Shown piece by piece: positions 1-7,632 of a stretch of DNA of 31,679 nt. The translations under genes were made by a program, and so were the position numbers. Each line of letters opens with the position of its first letter. Position 1 is the first letter of the stretch. Location of the stretch: positions 29,636-61,314 of the forward strand of contig QAMI01000038.1 of the NCBI GenBank assembly GCA_003150395.1, given 5' to 3'. The DNA comes from Candidatus Gastranaerophilales bacterium (GTDB taxonomy: Bacteria; Cyanobacteriota; Vampirovibrionia; Gastranaerophilales; Gastranaerophilaceae). Below the pieces are notes generated by a model. It saw only the letters and a list, made by a program, of their open reading frames with translations, ran no database searches and was not told the origin of the DNA.

Positions 1-482
1 CCGATTGCCCAGCTGAAAGCTGCTGTTGTGTCTTTTTTCTTATCAATTTGAGCGGTAGCAGCAACTGCAGGAACTTCAATAACTTTTGCAGCTTTTTGAA
101 GCAGGTTATATTGACCCATTTTATCGTCAACATTGTTGAAGGATTTTAAGCGGTCAAGATTATTTTGTAATTCAGCGTTTTCCTCGTTTAAAGTTGTAAT
201 CTGGCGTCTAAGTTTATTCAAAGAAACCTCGCTTGTCATGGCAAAATAATAACTGACAAATGCTGTCAGAATAAGAAGGGTTAACAACCCGCTTAAAGTT
301 TTGTTGATTCTTCTGATTGCCATTTCTTTTACCAGATTTTCTTTGTCGTAATAAAAAGGTCCTTCTATTACCGGTGCTTGAGTTATCGGACTTTCAGTAT
401 AATCCGTTTGTGTATAAGAATAATTAAACTCTTCCTGTCTTACTCTTGCTGTATTCAACTTTAACTTCCCCAATGTTGCCAC
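1..482 (-). CDS. FtsL-like cell division protein (partial, runs off the left edge)
   Basis: The leftward reading frame is open to the window edge (160 codons seen). From the GTG at 482 it has about 60 polar residues, one membrane segment (about residues 64-83) and a coiled coil (about 86-115), which is the bitopic FtsL layout. It lies 22 nt downstream of rsmH, where ftsL normally sits in the division/cell-wall cluster. FtsL works with FtsB/FtsQ in the divisome; an FtsB/DivIC-like gene occurs at 5523. The start is uncertain. GTG 482 gives the longest frame but a weak RBS. TTG 458 has GGGGAAG 6 nt upstream. FtsL sequences diverge strongly, so the call rests on topology and position. Confidence 0.7.
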   Translation of the reverse strand, partial: MATLGKLKLNTARVRQEEFNYSYTQTDYTESPITQAPVIEGPFYYDKENLVKEMAIRRINKTLSGLLTLLILTAFVSYYFAMTSEVSLNKLRRQITTLNEENAELQNNLDRLKSFNNVDDKMGQYNLLQKAAKVIEVPAVAATAQIDKKKDTTAAFSWAI

Positions 483-504
483 AGAATGTGAAAAATCTTT
501 TTAC

Positions 505-1434
505 TTAATTAATACACTTTGCAATTCTTAATTTCGCACTTCTGGAGGGCGGATTTTCTTTAATCTCCTCTTCACTCGCAATTATAGGTTTTTTGTTAAC
601 CAGTTCCAACCTTGGCGGAGGACACTTACAAATCATTTGATTAGGTTCACAATGGCACTTTTGCGAATGATACCTGAATAAGTTTTTCACTAACCTGTCT
701 TCAAGAGAATGAAAACTTATTACACTTATTATAGCACCAACTTCCAATAAATCCAACACATCATTCAGAGTATTTTTTACATTTGTTAACTCTTGGTTAA
801 CCTCAATTCTTATTGCCTGAAATACCCGTGTTGCCGGATGAATTGACGATTTTACCCGGGGAGTGCAGTTAAGTATTAAATTGGCTAATTCTGTTGTTGT
901 TTCAAGCTTTTTGACTTTTCTTGCTTCTACAATTTTTTTTGCAATTCTTTTTGAAAATCTTTCTTCGCCGTATTCTGAAAAAATTCGTACTAAATCAGCT
1001 TCGGAGTATGAATTTACAACATCATATGCCGAAAATTCCGCATCCTGATTGAAACGCATGTCTAACGGTGCTTCTTTTGAAAACGAAAACCCCCGTTCGG
1101 CTTTGTTAAACTGGTGATAACTTGCACCCAAATCAAACAAGACACCGCCGGTTATCTTATGTATTCCAAGGTTTGCAAGTGTCTGTTTGATAGTCGTATA
1201 GGAGGATTTGACTATTGTTACATTTTTGTAATCTTTTAAGCGCGAGGAAGCGGCTTGAATTGCATCTTCATCAATATCAAAAGAAATTAACCTTCCATCA
1301 GGCTGAATTCTTTGTAAGATTAACTCACTGTGGCCGCCGCCTCCGAGCGTGCAATCAATATAAATTTTGCCGCTTTTGCAGTTTAATGCGTCGACTGCTT
1401 CATGCTTCATTACTGTATAATGCTTAAATTCCAT
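505..1434 (-). CDS. rsmH: 16S rRNA (cytosine1402-N4)-methyltransferase RsmH (MraW)
   Basis: This 309-aa protein has the normal family length. It methylates N4 of C1402 in the 16S rRNA decoding centre, using SAM. Visible marks are the N-terminal HYTVMKHEAVDAL segment, the SAM-binding DCTLGGGGHS loop (residues 27-36), FDLGASYHQF, ISFHSLEDRLVK, and the late CHC...CKCPPP cysteine region followed by the basic RSAKLRIA tail. It lies 23 nt after an 81-aa gene and 22 nt before the ftsL-like gene, so it is probably one operon. No Shine-Dalgarno is visible. Instead TAAAAT lies exactly 6 nt before the ATG (1441-1446), so an internal leaderless transcript is possible. Confidence 0.97.
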   Translation of the reverse strand: MEFKHYTVMKHEAVDALNCKSGKIYIDCTLGGGGHSELILQRIQPDGRLISFDIDEDAIQAASSRLKDYKNVTIVKSSYTTIKQTLANLGIHKITGGVLFDLGASYHQFNKAERGFSFSKEAPLDMRFNQDAEFSAYDVVNSYSEADLVRIFSEYGEERFSKRIAKKIVEARKVKKLETTTELANLILNCTPRVKSSIHPATRVFQAIRIEVNQELTNVKNTLNDVLDLLEVGAIISVISFHSLEDRLVKNLFRYHSQKCHCEPNQMICKCPPPRLELVNKKPIIASEEEIKENPPSRSAKLRIAKCIN

Positions 1435-1457
1435 ATAAGAATTTTAGCATGCTTATA

Positions 1458-1703
1458 CTAATAAATAAAGCCGTCAAGACCATACATGTCGATTACTTCC
1501 AAAAATTTGTCATTTGTGTAATACAAAACATTGGTTTCATCATCAGGATCAATTACCTGAATAATTTTGCTTTCTACTCCTCTGCGGATTAAAAAATCAA
1601 CCAGCATAAGGAAGGTAAGATTGTTTTGTACATCTTCCGGTGTGAAAAATTCCAATACTTCTGCGTAACTCTTTTTTTCGAATGCTCTTTGTGCAACTGC
1701 CAT
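1458..1703 (-). CDS. 81-aa conserved-looking hypothetical protein upstream of rsmH
   Basis: I do not recognise this small acidic protein. It is predicted soluble and mostly helical, with a C-terminal segment rich in D, Y and F and no signal peptide. AAAGGAG lies 7 nt before the ATG, so it is very likely translated. It is the first gene of the leftward group ending in rsmH and the ftsL-like gene. Its position resembles that of mraZ in other bacteria, but the sequence does not look like MraZ (no paired SpoVT/AbrB domains). A role linked to division or ribosome maturation is only guilt by association. Confidence 0.75.
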   Translation of the reverse strand: MAVAQRAFEKKSYAEVLEFFTPEDVQNNLTFLMLVDFLIRRGVESKIIQVIDPDDETNVLYYTNDKFLEVIDMYGLDGFIY

Positions 1704-1721
1704 TAGAAAACTCCTTTAATT

Positions 1722-1761
1722 GTCCGGTTATGTTTTTATACTCCCAAGTTTAGTGCCGGAC
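1722..1761 (-). promoter_or_regulatory. Inverted repeat in the leader of the rsmH group
   Basis: GTCCGG (1722-1727) and CCGGAC (1756-1761) can pair across 28 nt upstream of the 81-aa gene. A TATA-rich stretch lies inside the loop. It could be a leader hairpin or an operator; nothing decides between them. Confidence 0.3.
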
Positions 1762-1795
1762 TCGTGCAACCCATTAATATATATAAGCATTACGG

Positions 1796-1832
1796 AAACT
1801 CCGTCAAAATTCTTTAAAATTTGACGGAGTTT
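1796..1832 (-). terminator. Hairpin terminator downstream of gltX
   Basis: Arms of 13 bp (AAACTCCGTCAAA at 1796-1808, complement at 1820-1832) enclose a 12-nt loop, about 40 nt past the gltX stop. A/T-rich arm ends supply a short U-run in either direction. The only transcript ending here is gltX. Confidence 0.7.
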
Positions 1833-1874
1833 TGTTACATAAATTTACAAATTACTATGATTGTAGTTTTATTT

Positions 1875-3344
1875 TTATTTTATTGCTTTCATTGCGGAAT
1901 TTACGCGGTGGAAAGTTTTGTCTTTGCCGATAATCGCAAGGATTGCTGTCATATCAGCACCGCAAATTCTTCCTGTCACAGCAGCGCGTATTGCCCACAT
2001 TGTAACTTTTGGCTTAACGCCTTTTTCTTTATAATATGCTCTGAAAGCTTCCAGTTTTTCATGAAGATTTTCTTCAGTCCATTCCCAGTCTTTTGCCTGC
2101 TCTGTGAAAGTCTTCAAAACCTCCTGCGAAACTTCTGTTTCTAGAGTTTCTTTTGCTTTTTCGTCAATTTCAACGTCTTCGCCGAAGAAATACGGAACAG
2201 CATCTGTGATATCTGAAAGCAGAGTCAATGGTTCATAAGTTATTTCAACCATTCTCGTATATTGGGCGTCAGTAAGTTCATTAAGATTGTATTTTGTAAG
2301 ATAAGGTTTCAATCTTTCTTTCAATTCTGGTATTGAAAGCATTTTAATGTAATGGCTGTTCATCCAGTTAAGTTTGTCATATTCAAAAATTGAGTTTGAT
2401 GATGAAATTTCATTAATTCTAAAATCCTGTGCTATTTCATCAACAGTTTTAATTTCCTGACCATCTGAAGGCGACCAGCCGAGAAGTGCAACAAAGTTAA
2501 TCAGTGCATCCGTCAAATAACCTTTTTCAACAAATTCTGAAACTGCAGTTGCGCCATGGCGTTTTGAAAGCTTGCTTCTGTCAGGTGCCAGAATCATTCC
2601 CAAATGCCCAAATTTCGGAACTTCGGCTCCAAGAGCTTCAAATATTAAAATTTGTTTGAAAGTATTTGAAATATGGTCTTCTCCGCGAATTACGTGAGAA
2701 ATTTTCATTAACATATCATCAATTACAACCGCGAAGTTGTATGTCGGAGTCCCGTTTGATTTTAAGATTACAAAATCGCCCAAAAGGTTAGTGTCAACAT
2801 GAAGTTCGCCTTTTACCATGTCATTGAACGTGAGCATTGATGTTTCGTGGAAAGCTTTTTGAGCTTTTGCGATGTTAAATCTGATAGCGGGCTTTCTGCC
2901 TTCTGCGCGGAGTTTTGCTTTTTCATCTTCTGTTAAATTTTCGCATTTTCTTGTGTAAACATAAGGTTTTTTGTTTTTTGAAGCTTCTTCTTTTTCAGCT
3001 TCAAGTTCTTCAGGTGTGCAGAAGCATTCATAAGCAAAACCTTTGTCAAGTAGTTCTTGAACATATTTTGGATAAATATCAAATCTTTCGGATTGAGTGT
3101 AAGGACCGTAAGGACCGCCTACATCCGGGCCTTCATCCCAGTTTAATCCCAAAGCTTTCAAGCTGTCAAAAATATTGTCAATATATTCCTGGCTTGTGCG
3201 TTCAGCATCTGTATCTTCAATTCTCAGTACAAATTTCCCGTTATTTTTCTTTGCAAACAAATAGTTAAATAAAGCTGTTCTTGCCGTTCCGATGTGCAAA
3301 TTTCCGCTCGGAGAGGGCGCAATTCTGACTCTTACATCTTCCAT
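1875..3344 (-). CDS. gltX: Glutamyl-tRNA synthetase GltX
   Basis: This 489-aa class I aminoacyl-tRNA synthetase charges tRNA-Glu with glutamate in the cytoplasm. It shows the N-terminal RIAPSPSGNLHIGT with the HIGH-type signature (residues 17-20), RIEDTDAERT, the GEDHISNTFKQ segment and the KMSKS-type signature KLSKR (about 258-262). A CxC pair (C107, C109) followed by Y130 and C134 resembles the zinc-binding knuckle of zinc-containing GluRS. The helical C-terminal anticodon-binding domain is complete. CGAGG precedes the ATG by 6 nt. It is monocistronic, with its own promoter upstream and a hairpin downstream. Whether it also charges tRNA-Gln cannot be seen here. Confidence 0.97.
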   Translation of the reverse strand: MEDVRVRIAPSPSGNLHIGTARTALFNYLFAKKNNGKFVLRIEDTDAERTSQEYIDNIFDSLKALGLNWDEGPDVGGPYGPYTQSERFDIYPKYVQELLDKGFAYECFCTPEELEAEKEEASKNKKPYVYTRKCENLTEDEKAKLRAEGRKPAIRFNIAKAQKAFHETSMLTFNDMVKGELHVDTNLLGDFVILKSNGTPTYNFAVVIDDMLMKISHVIRGEDHISNTFKQILIFEALGAEVPKFGHLGMILAPDRSKLSKRHGATAVSEFVEKGYLTDALINFVALLGWSPSDGQEIKTVDEIAQDFRINEISSSNSIFEYDKLNWMNSHYIKMLSIPELKERLKPYLTKYNLNELTDAQYTRMVEITYEPLTLLSDITDAVPYFFGEDVEIDEKAKETLETEVSQEVLKTFTEQAKDWEWTEENLHEKLEAFRAYYKEKGVKPKVTMWAIRAAVTGRICGADMTAILAIIGKDKTFHRVNSAMKAIK

Positions 3345-3380
3345 TGTAAACCTCGATTTCTTTTATATTTCGCAACTATA

Positions 3381-3409
3381 ATCGTATCACGCGGAAAATT
3401 TAATTTCAA
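3381..3409 (-). promoter_or_regulatory. Sigma70 promoter of gltX
   Basis: On the minus strand, TTGAAA (3404-3409) and TACGAT (3381-3386) are separated by 17 nt. This predicts a start near 3374 and a leader of about 30 nt carrying the CGAGG ribosome site. Confidence 0.65.
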
Positions 3410-3490
3410 GGAGTGAGTAAGCCTGAGACGCGAAAAGTCTGCTGCTATGTATATATTTGGCTATTGCAAAGTTTATATTTGCATTCGTGT

Positions 3491-3517
3491 AGTAACGCGG
3501 TGTGCTGGTGAGCGCAC
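3491..3517 (+). terminator. Orphan hairpin followed by a T-run
   Basis: GGTGTGC and GCGCACC form a 7-bp stem (one G-U) with a TGGTGA loop, followed by CTGTTTTT on the plus strand. No plus-strand gene lies upstream: gltX points away and prepilin 1 ends on the other strand at 3533. It may end an unannotated short RNA or act in reverse for prepilin 1. Confidence 0.3.
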
Positions 3518-3532
3518 CCTGTTTTTAAAATT

Positions 3533-4240
3533 TTACTCTAGTATGTACATAGGTGAACAACCCCAGCCGGTTCCATTTCTACAATCTTCCTGGTAGTTAC
3601 TTCGCGTAAGCTCTACTGAATAAATTCCGCCTACGCAGCCATTTGGTCTGACGATTGGGTCGTTTCCATCTCGGAAAAAGTTTGGCATGCTTGAATTTTC
3701 AGGTAATATAAAATAAAATATATCCCTTCCAACAGTATTAGGATTCTTGTAACCATTTACATCAACAAAAACATATCTTGAGCAGTTAAAATTAATAAGC
3801 GCTCCGTCTGCAAGTCTGAATGTCATCCACCAATATCCTGAATTGCTATGCATTGGTGTTTTTTTTGCGTCAAACCATTTTTCATTATTATGCCATTTGA
3901 TATTTCCAGTTTTGTTTAAATGATATTCAAAGCTGTCTCCTGGAGTCATTGCGAGGATTTCATCACATTTAAGTCCTGATTGCGGAGCTTTAAGTTTTTT
4001 GCCGATTTGGCAAACATATTGAGTCATATCCTTCCAATCATCGAATTGAATTTCTTCACCACGCTCAAGATAAACCATCTGGAAAGCCTGTGAAATTATC
4101 GAATATTGTTTTTTGAACATTGCACGAAATTGTCGGTCGCGTGCGTTGTTTATTACTGTCGGCAGTGTCATTGCTGCAACAATTCCTATTATGCCCAGTG
4201 TTATCAGGACTTCTGCCAACGTGAATGCCTTTTTGGTCAT
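3533..4240 (-). CDS. Prepilin-like protein 1 (type IV pilin / pseudopilin N-terminus)
   Basis: Translation from ATG 4240 is supported by GGAGG 5 nt upstream and gives 235 aa. A longer frame reaches 4276, but it runs through the SD and promoter. A short basic leader, MTKKA, precedes FTLAEV. Peptidase cleavage before F and methylation are expected, with the conserved Glu at +5 and a hydrophobic assembly helix of about 25 residues. The residue before the cut is Ala rather than the usual Gly. The globular part has several Cys and ends in a GTGWGCSPMYILE-type tail shared with prepilin 4. No pilus assembly gene is nearby. It is divergent from a ribbon-helix-helix gene across a palindromic promoter region. 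Its role (pilus, secretion or adhesion) is unknown. Confidence 0.9.
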   Translation of the reverse strand: MTKKAFTLAEVLITLGIIGIVAAMTLPTVINNARDRQFRAMFKKQYSIISQAFQMVYLERGEEIQFDDWKDMTQYVCQIGKKLKAPQSGLKCDEILAMTPGDSFEYHLNKTGNIKWHNNEKWFDAKKTPMHSNSGYWWMTFRLADGALINFNCSRYVFVDVNGYKNPNTVGRDIFYFILPENSSMPNFFRDGNDPIVRPNGCVGGIYSVELTRSNYQEDCRNGTGWGCSPMYILE

Positions 4241-4264
4241 AACTACCTCCTTCGATAAAAGCTT

Positions 4265-4303
4265 ATCATATTGCACTTGTATTTACAAGTGTAATTTACA
4301 CTT
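4265..4303 (-). promoter_or_regulatory. Prepilin 1 promoter overlapped by two palindromes
   Basis: On the minus strand, -35 TTACAC (4289-4294) and -10 TATGAT (4265-4270) are 18 nt apart. A perfect 18-bp palindrome, CACTTGTATTTACAAGTG (4274-4291), fills the spacer. A second, AAGTGTAATTTACACTT (4287-4303), covers the -35. The layout suits a repressor, most simply the divergent RHH protein. Confidence 0.65.
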
Positions 4304-4363
4304 AAAAATATATATAAAAATATGATGTATGATAACAGGTGTAAAATATTATAAAATATATTT

Positions 4364-4528
4364 ATGTTTAAAGTTGAAAAAGACGAAATGGTTAATAAAA
4401 CATTCAGGCTTCCTTTAAAGCTTGTTGAAAAACTTTATGCAGTCGCCCAAAATCAGGGAGTATCCTTGAATAATCTTGTTAGACAGTGCTGTGAATATGC
4501 TCTGGATAATCTTGATACTGATAAATAA
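4364..4528 (+). CDS. Arc-type ribbon-helix-helix DNA-binding protein (54 aa)
   Basis: This small gene encodes 54 residues laid out like Arc/MetJ-type repressors. A short strand around NKTFRLP (11-17) would enter the DNA groove. It is followed by helix LKLVEKLYAVAQNQG, the turn VSLNN, and helix NLVRQCCEYALDNL. RHH proteins bind palindromic operators as dimers. It is divergent from prepilin 1 (4240), and the 123-bp gap holds two palindromes on the prepilin promoter, so it is probably that gene's regulator and its own. There is no Shine-Dalgarno. TAAAAT (4352-4357) ends exactly 6 nt before the ATG, which fits a leaderless mRNA. Unlike an RHH antitoxin, it has no toxin gene next to it. Confidence 0.8.
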   Translation: MFKVEKDEMVNKTFRLPLKLVEKLYAVAQNQGVSLNNLVRQCCEYALDNLDTDK

Positions 4529-4546
4529 TAGTTTCTGCTTAATAAT

Positions 4547-4574
4547 TTGACTGTATTTCTTAAAGGAGTACAAT
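4547..4574 (+). promoter_or_regulatory. Promoter placing the start site at the ATG of the 4581 gene
   Basis: TTGACT (4547-4552), 16 nt, TACAAT (4569-4574), 6 nt, ATG. The AAAGGAG that looks like an SD lies inside the spacer and would not be transcribed from here. A leaderless mRNA is implied unless transcription reads through from the RHH gene. Confidence 0.5.
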
Positions 4575-4580
4575 ACAATT

Positions 4581-5447
4581 ATGAAAAAAGCTGGTTTTTT
4601 GTTGGCATTTTTTATATTTTTAGGACTGCCGGTTTTGGGTGAAGAAACTAAGCCTGCTGCTGAAGAAAAACTTCCAAGTATTTTTATCTGGGCAATCCCC
4701 GAGGACGAAGACGGCTCTGTAACTACTGAAAAGCAAGAAAAAAAATCTAAAAAAAATGAAGAAACAAAAGAAGATGATGTAATTGAGCTTATGCCCGAAG
4801 AAGAACCGATTGTTTTAAAGACAACCACCCTTAAAGGTTATGCAGAATATGTCGAAGATGCTGAAGATATTTTATACATGGACGATCATACTAAATTTGT
4901 GTTAAATATAAAAACTCCTGAACAAATGGCTTCACAGCAGTTTTCTGATACTAAAAAAATCGTTCCAGATATGAAAAATATCTATTCAATTTCAAAATTT
5001 AAAGGTGAAGAATACAGCGTTTCTCCGGCCAGCAGAGACATTGTATTTAAGGATGGTAACTGGTCTTTGGGAACTTCGTTCGATGCTGAAACCACAAGTC
5101 TTACGCAGTTGGAAAATACAACAAGTCTTTTTGCAAAATATGAAAATAAACATTTTGCTCTGAGTTCAAAATACAAAAAAAACAATATGACAGTAACTCA
5201 AATTCAAACCGATAATTTCAGCGTTATTCCGGAATTGAAATTTAATGATATTTTTGCCATTCAGGATGTTCTTTCAACGGATATTACACGTAACAGACGC
5301 TCAAGTGAGCTTGTTTTCTCGATTAACCCGCTCGGTAAGAAAGATATTGACCGAATGCGTTTTAATGTCGGAGCAAAGCATACTTATGATGTAAATTCAG
5401 GTAACTCTTGGTCTCAATTGGAATTTACTACAAAATTTAAATTGTAA
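4581..5447 (+). CDS. Exported hypothetical protein, possible outer-membrane beta protein
   Basis: This 288-aa protein is not recognised. A signal peptide (MKKAGFLLAFFIFLGLPVLG, residues 1-20) is followed by a strongly acidic then basic low-complexity linker (about 22-78). From about residue 150 the chain has alternating polar/hydrophobic stretches such as FALSSKYKK and SELVFSINP, and it ends LEFTTKFKL. That resembles amphipathic beta strands of an outer-membrane barrel, but it is too short to be sure. It follows the RHH gene by 52 nt and precedes the FtsB-like gene, which has its own promoter. Confidence 0.75.
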   Translation: MKKAGFLLAFFIFLGLPVLGEETKPAAEEKLPSIFIWAIPEDEDGSVTTEKQEKKSKKNEETKEDDVIELMPEEEPIVLKTTTLKGYAEYVEDAEDILYMDDHTKFVLNIKTPEQMASQQFSDTKKIVPDMKNIYSISKFKGEEYSVSPASRDIVFKDGNWSLGTSFDAETTSLTQLENTTSLFAKYENKHFALSSKYKKNNMTVTQIQTDNFSVIPELKFNDIFAIQDVLSTDITRNRRSSELVFSINPLGKKDIDRMRFNVGAKHTYDVNSGNSWSQLEFTTKFKL

Positions 5448-5463
5448 ATTTATTAAAACATTA

Positions 5464-5500
5464 TTGTCTGCAAAGCTTATTTTGTTTATAATATAAACAA
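5464..5500 (+). promoter_or_regulatory. Promoter of the FtsB-like/TPR operon with a 19-bp palindrome on the -10
   Basis: TTGTCT (5464-5469), 17 nt, TATAAT (5487-5492). The perfect palindrome TTGTTTATAATATAAACAA (5482-5500, one central base) is centred on the -10 box, an ideal place for a repressor. A looser outer symmetry (CTTATTTT ... AAAATAAG) surrounds it. Confidence 0.7.
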
Positions 5501-5522
5501 GCTTAAAATAAGTGAGGTATGT

Positions 5523-5951
5523 GTGACGGCTGATTATACACAAAATCAGAACACTAATCAGGAGCAGGCGGCAGGTGTAAATGCCCGGGAGCCAAAAGAT
5601 GCCTCTGCAAAATTAAAGCACAAAAGCCGAGTTCAGAAAGTTAAAAAAGGGTTTTACTATTCATTTTTAACTCTTGTATTGTTGTTCTGTCTTATTCAGG
5701 TTGGGTTTGGTGCAATTTTGAATATTTCTAAAACAATTTCATATAAAGCTAAAATTAAAACGCTTGAAAAAGTGCGCGATGAAGCTGAAGCCCGCAATCA
5801 GGACTTAAAATACGATATTAAACAGTTTTCGACAACGGCTTCATTGGAAGGCATTGCCAGAAATAATCTTAAAATGGCCGGTGAAGACGAAGTTCTTGTA
5901 ATCATTAATAAAGATACTAAAGACACCGGTAAAACCAAAAAGAAAAAGTAA
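5523..5951 (+). CDS. FtsB/DivIC-like septum formation initiator protein
   Basis: This 142-aa bitopic protein has a polar, basic cytoplasmic N-terminus (1-42), a membrane helix (about 44-67) and a periplasmic coiled coil (about 72-102). The family-type tail LEGIARNNLKMAGEDEVLVI (about 108-127) matches the usual 'IAR..LGM..P.E.V' ending. Such proteins bridge FtsL and FtsQ in the divisome. The start is GTG with TGAGGT 4 nt upstream. It is the first gene of an operon with the TPR gene 11 nt downstream, under a promoter whose -10 carries a palindrome. The N-terminal extension is longer than in E. coli FtsB. Confidence 0.8.
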   Translation: MTADYTQNQNTNQEQAAGVNAREPKDASAKLKHKSRVQKVKKGFYYSFLTLVLLFCLIQVGFGAILNISKTISYKAKIKTLEKVRDEAEARNQDLKYDIKQFSTTASLEGIARNNLKMAGEDEVLVIINKDTKDTGKTKKKK

Positions 5952-5962
5952 TCAGGGGAAAT

Positions 5963-7534
5963 ATGCAGGATAGAGAAGTTTTAGATTATATAAAACGGGC
6001 TTTCGAATTGAAATCGCAAGGCTGTTACAAGCAAGCTATTGAAATGCTTTACAAAACACTTGAGTCTGATGTTGATAATATTGAAATTTTATATCAGCTC
6101 GGTGATTTATATTTTCAGCTGCACAATTACGTGCGTGCAAAAAAATATCTAGAAAAAGTTTTAGCTATTAACCCTTCGCATGTTGAAGCTTACAAACTTA
6201 TGAAGGAAATTTTCTTTCGCGAAAATAATTTGAAAGATGCAAAAACAATGGCTGAAAAAATATACACAATTGAAGGTTCTTCAAAAAATCTTGCCGATTT
6301 AGTGCGGATTTTAGGGCTGCAAAAGGATTATGATGAAATTGAGAAATATATCTCATCAAAACCTGTTGATGAAATTGTTTTAATTGAATATGCAAATATT
6401 TGTTATTCTCTTGGCAACTTGGAGAAGGCTGTTGAAATTTTATCTGAGATAAAAAGTGATTGTGATACGGCCGAAATTCTTAAAGGCAAGATTTACTTTG
6501 ACAAAAATGATATGCAAAAATCCCGCGAAATTTTCCAAAAGCTAGAGCGAGTGACTGAAAGTGATGAAGTCATGAATTATTTGGGACTTTTTGCAATGGA
6601 GGATGAAAGATTTACTGATGCTGTCAAATATTTTTCAAAAGCCTCATCTATCAATCAAAACAAATCCGTGTATTTTTATAATCTTGCAAACGCTTATTTT
6701 TTTAACGGCTGGCTTGAAGAAGCCGCCTCTGCATACAAAAAAGCAATAGGGCTTGAACCGGAAAATGCAGATTACAGATATTCGCTCTGTTATCTTTATT
6801 ACAGAGAAAAAGATTTTGAAAAAGCACAAAAAGAAGCCGGTTTTATTCTGGAGCATAATCCGGAACATTTGCAGACAAGAGTTCTGGATGCGCTTTTGAA
6901 ATACCAGAATAAAGATTTTCTTGGCTCGAAAATAATTCTTGAGGATTGTCTGAAAAAATCTCCGGAGGATGGTTTTACAAAGTCAGCTCTTGCGGCCGTT
7001 TACTCTGAACTTATGATTTTTGATAGAGCCGAAAAAATTCTTGAAGATTTGGTCAAAGACTTTCCGCAAAACCTTTCATATAAATGCGAGTTTGCAAAAG
7101 TATATATAAAAGAAAAAAAATATGATAAAGCTCTTTCCATTATCAACGAGATTTTGGACGAAAATGAGAACTTTCTGGAAGCTTATATTCTTGGCGCGCA
7201 AACCGCATACCTCAAAGGTGATTTGGAGAAAATAAAAGATTATTCACAAAACGCAATTGCGCTTGATATAAACTGTTCTGAAGGTTACTGCTATCTTTCT
7301 CTTGCAAGAGCCAAAGAAGGTGATTTTGAGGAAGCAGTTGAGTGTATGAAGCGTGCAATTTTTTACGATGTCAACAATCCGAAATATTATGCTGAAATGA
7401 GTCGCCTCTACAGAGAAAAAGGTGACAACAAAAATGCTTTTGAATACATTAAAGAAGCCGAAATTCTTGATGTAAACAATGAAGAATATAAACTTATTTA
7501 TAAAGAGCTTGCTGCACTAAACAGAAAAGCTTAA
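5963..7534 (+). CDS. Large TPR-repeat protein
   Basis: The 523-aa protein consists almost wholly of 34-residue tetratricopeptide repeats. Typical motifs include YQLGDLYFQLHNYVRAKKYLEKVLAINP (around residues 45-72) and YFYNLANAYFFNGWLEEAASAYKKAIGLEP (around 235-265), giving about a dozen units. There is no signal peptide or membrane segment, so it is probably a cytoplasmic scaffold. It starts 11 nt after the FtsB-like gene behind GGGGAAAT and is co-transcribed with it. A link with division or envelope assembly follows only from that linkage. TPR proteins also serve pilus assembly, but no such genes lie here. Confidence 0.88.
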   Translation: MQDREVLDYIKRAFELKSQGCYKQAIEMLYKTLESDVDNIEILYQLGDLYFQLHNYVRAKKYLEKVLAINPSHVEAYKLMKEIFFRENNLKDAKTMAEKIYTIEGSSKNLADLVRILGLQKDYDEIEKYISSKPVDEIVLIEYANICYSLGNLEKAVEILSEIKSDCDTAEILKGKIYFDKNDMQKSREIFQKLERVTESDEVMNYLGLFAMEDERFTDAVKYFSKASSINQNKSVYFYNLANAYFFNGWLEEAASAYKKAIGLEPENADYRYSLCYLYYREKDFEKAQKEAGFILEHNPEHLQTRVLDALLKYQNKDFLGSKIILEDCLKKSPEDGFTKSALAAVYSELMIFDRAEKILEDLVKDFPQNLSYKCEFAKVYIKEKKYDKALSIINEILDENENFLEAYILGAQTAYLKGDLEKIKDYSQNAIALDINCSEGYCYLSLARAKEGDFEEAVECMKRAIFYDVNNPKYYAEMSRLYREKGDNKNAFEYIKEAEILDVNNEEYKLIYKELAALNRKA

Positions 7535-7568
7535 TCTGAAAATTTTTTTCGGATTGATTAAAAAAAAT

Positions 7569-7596
7569 TTGTCCTTAAAAATATATGATATATACT
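7569..7596 (+). promoter_or_regulatory. Promoter of the HExxH protein gene
   Basis: TTGTCC (7569-7574), 16 nt, TATACT (7591-7596). The predicted start near 7603 lies downstream of the ATG at 7585, so the true start codon must be 7633 or 7636. Confidence 0.55.
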
Positions 7597-7632
7597 GTTA
7601 AGCATGTAGTAATTCGGAGGAGAATAGCGGAT

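Noticed and set aside
4241..4276. Longer N-terminus for prepilin 1
   Set aside because: It would run through GGAGG and the -10 box; ATG 4240 has a perfect SD and the usual short prepilin leader.
4364..4528. RHH protein as antitoxin of a toxin-antitoxin pair
   Set aside because: No adjacent small toxin-like ORF; the next gene encodes an exported protein with its own promoter and the other neighbour is a prepilin.
7585..7632. Longer N-terminus for the HExxH protein
   Set aside because: The ATG at 7585 is inside the predicted promoter (between -35 and -10) and has no SD; ATG 7633 has an SD and opens a proper signal peptide.
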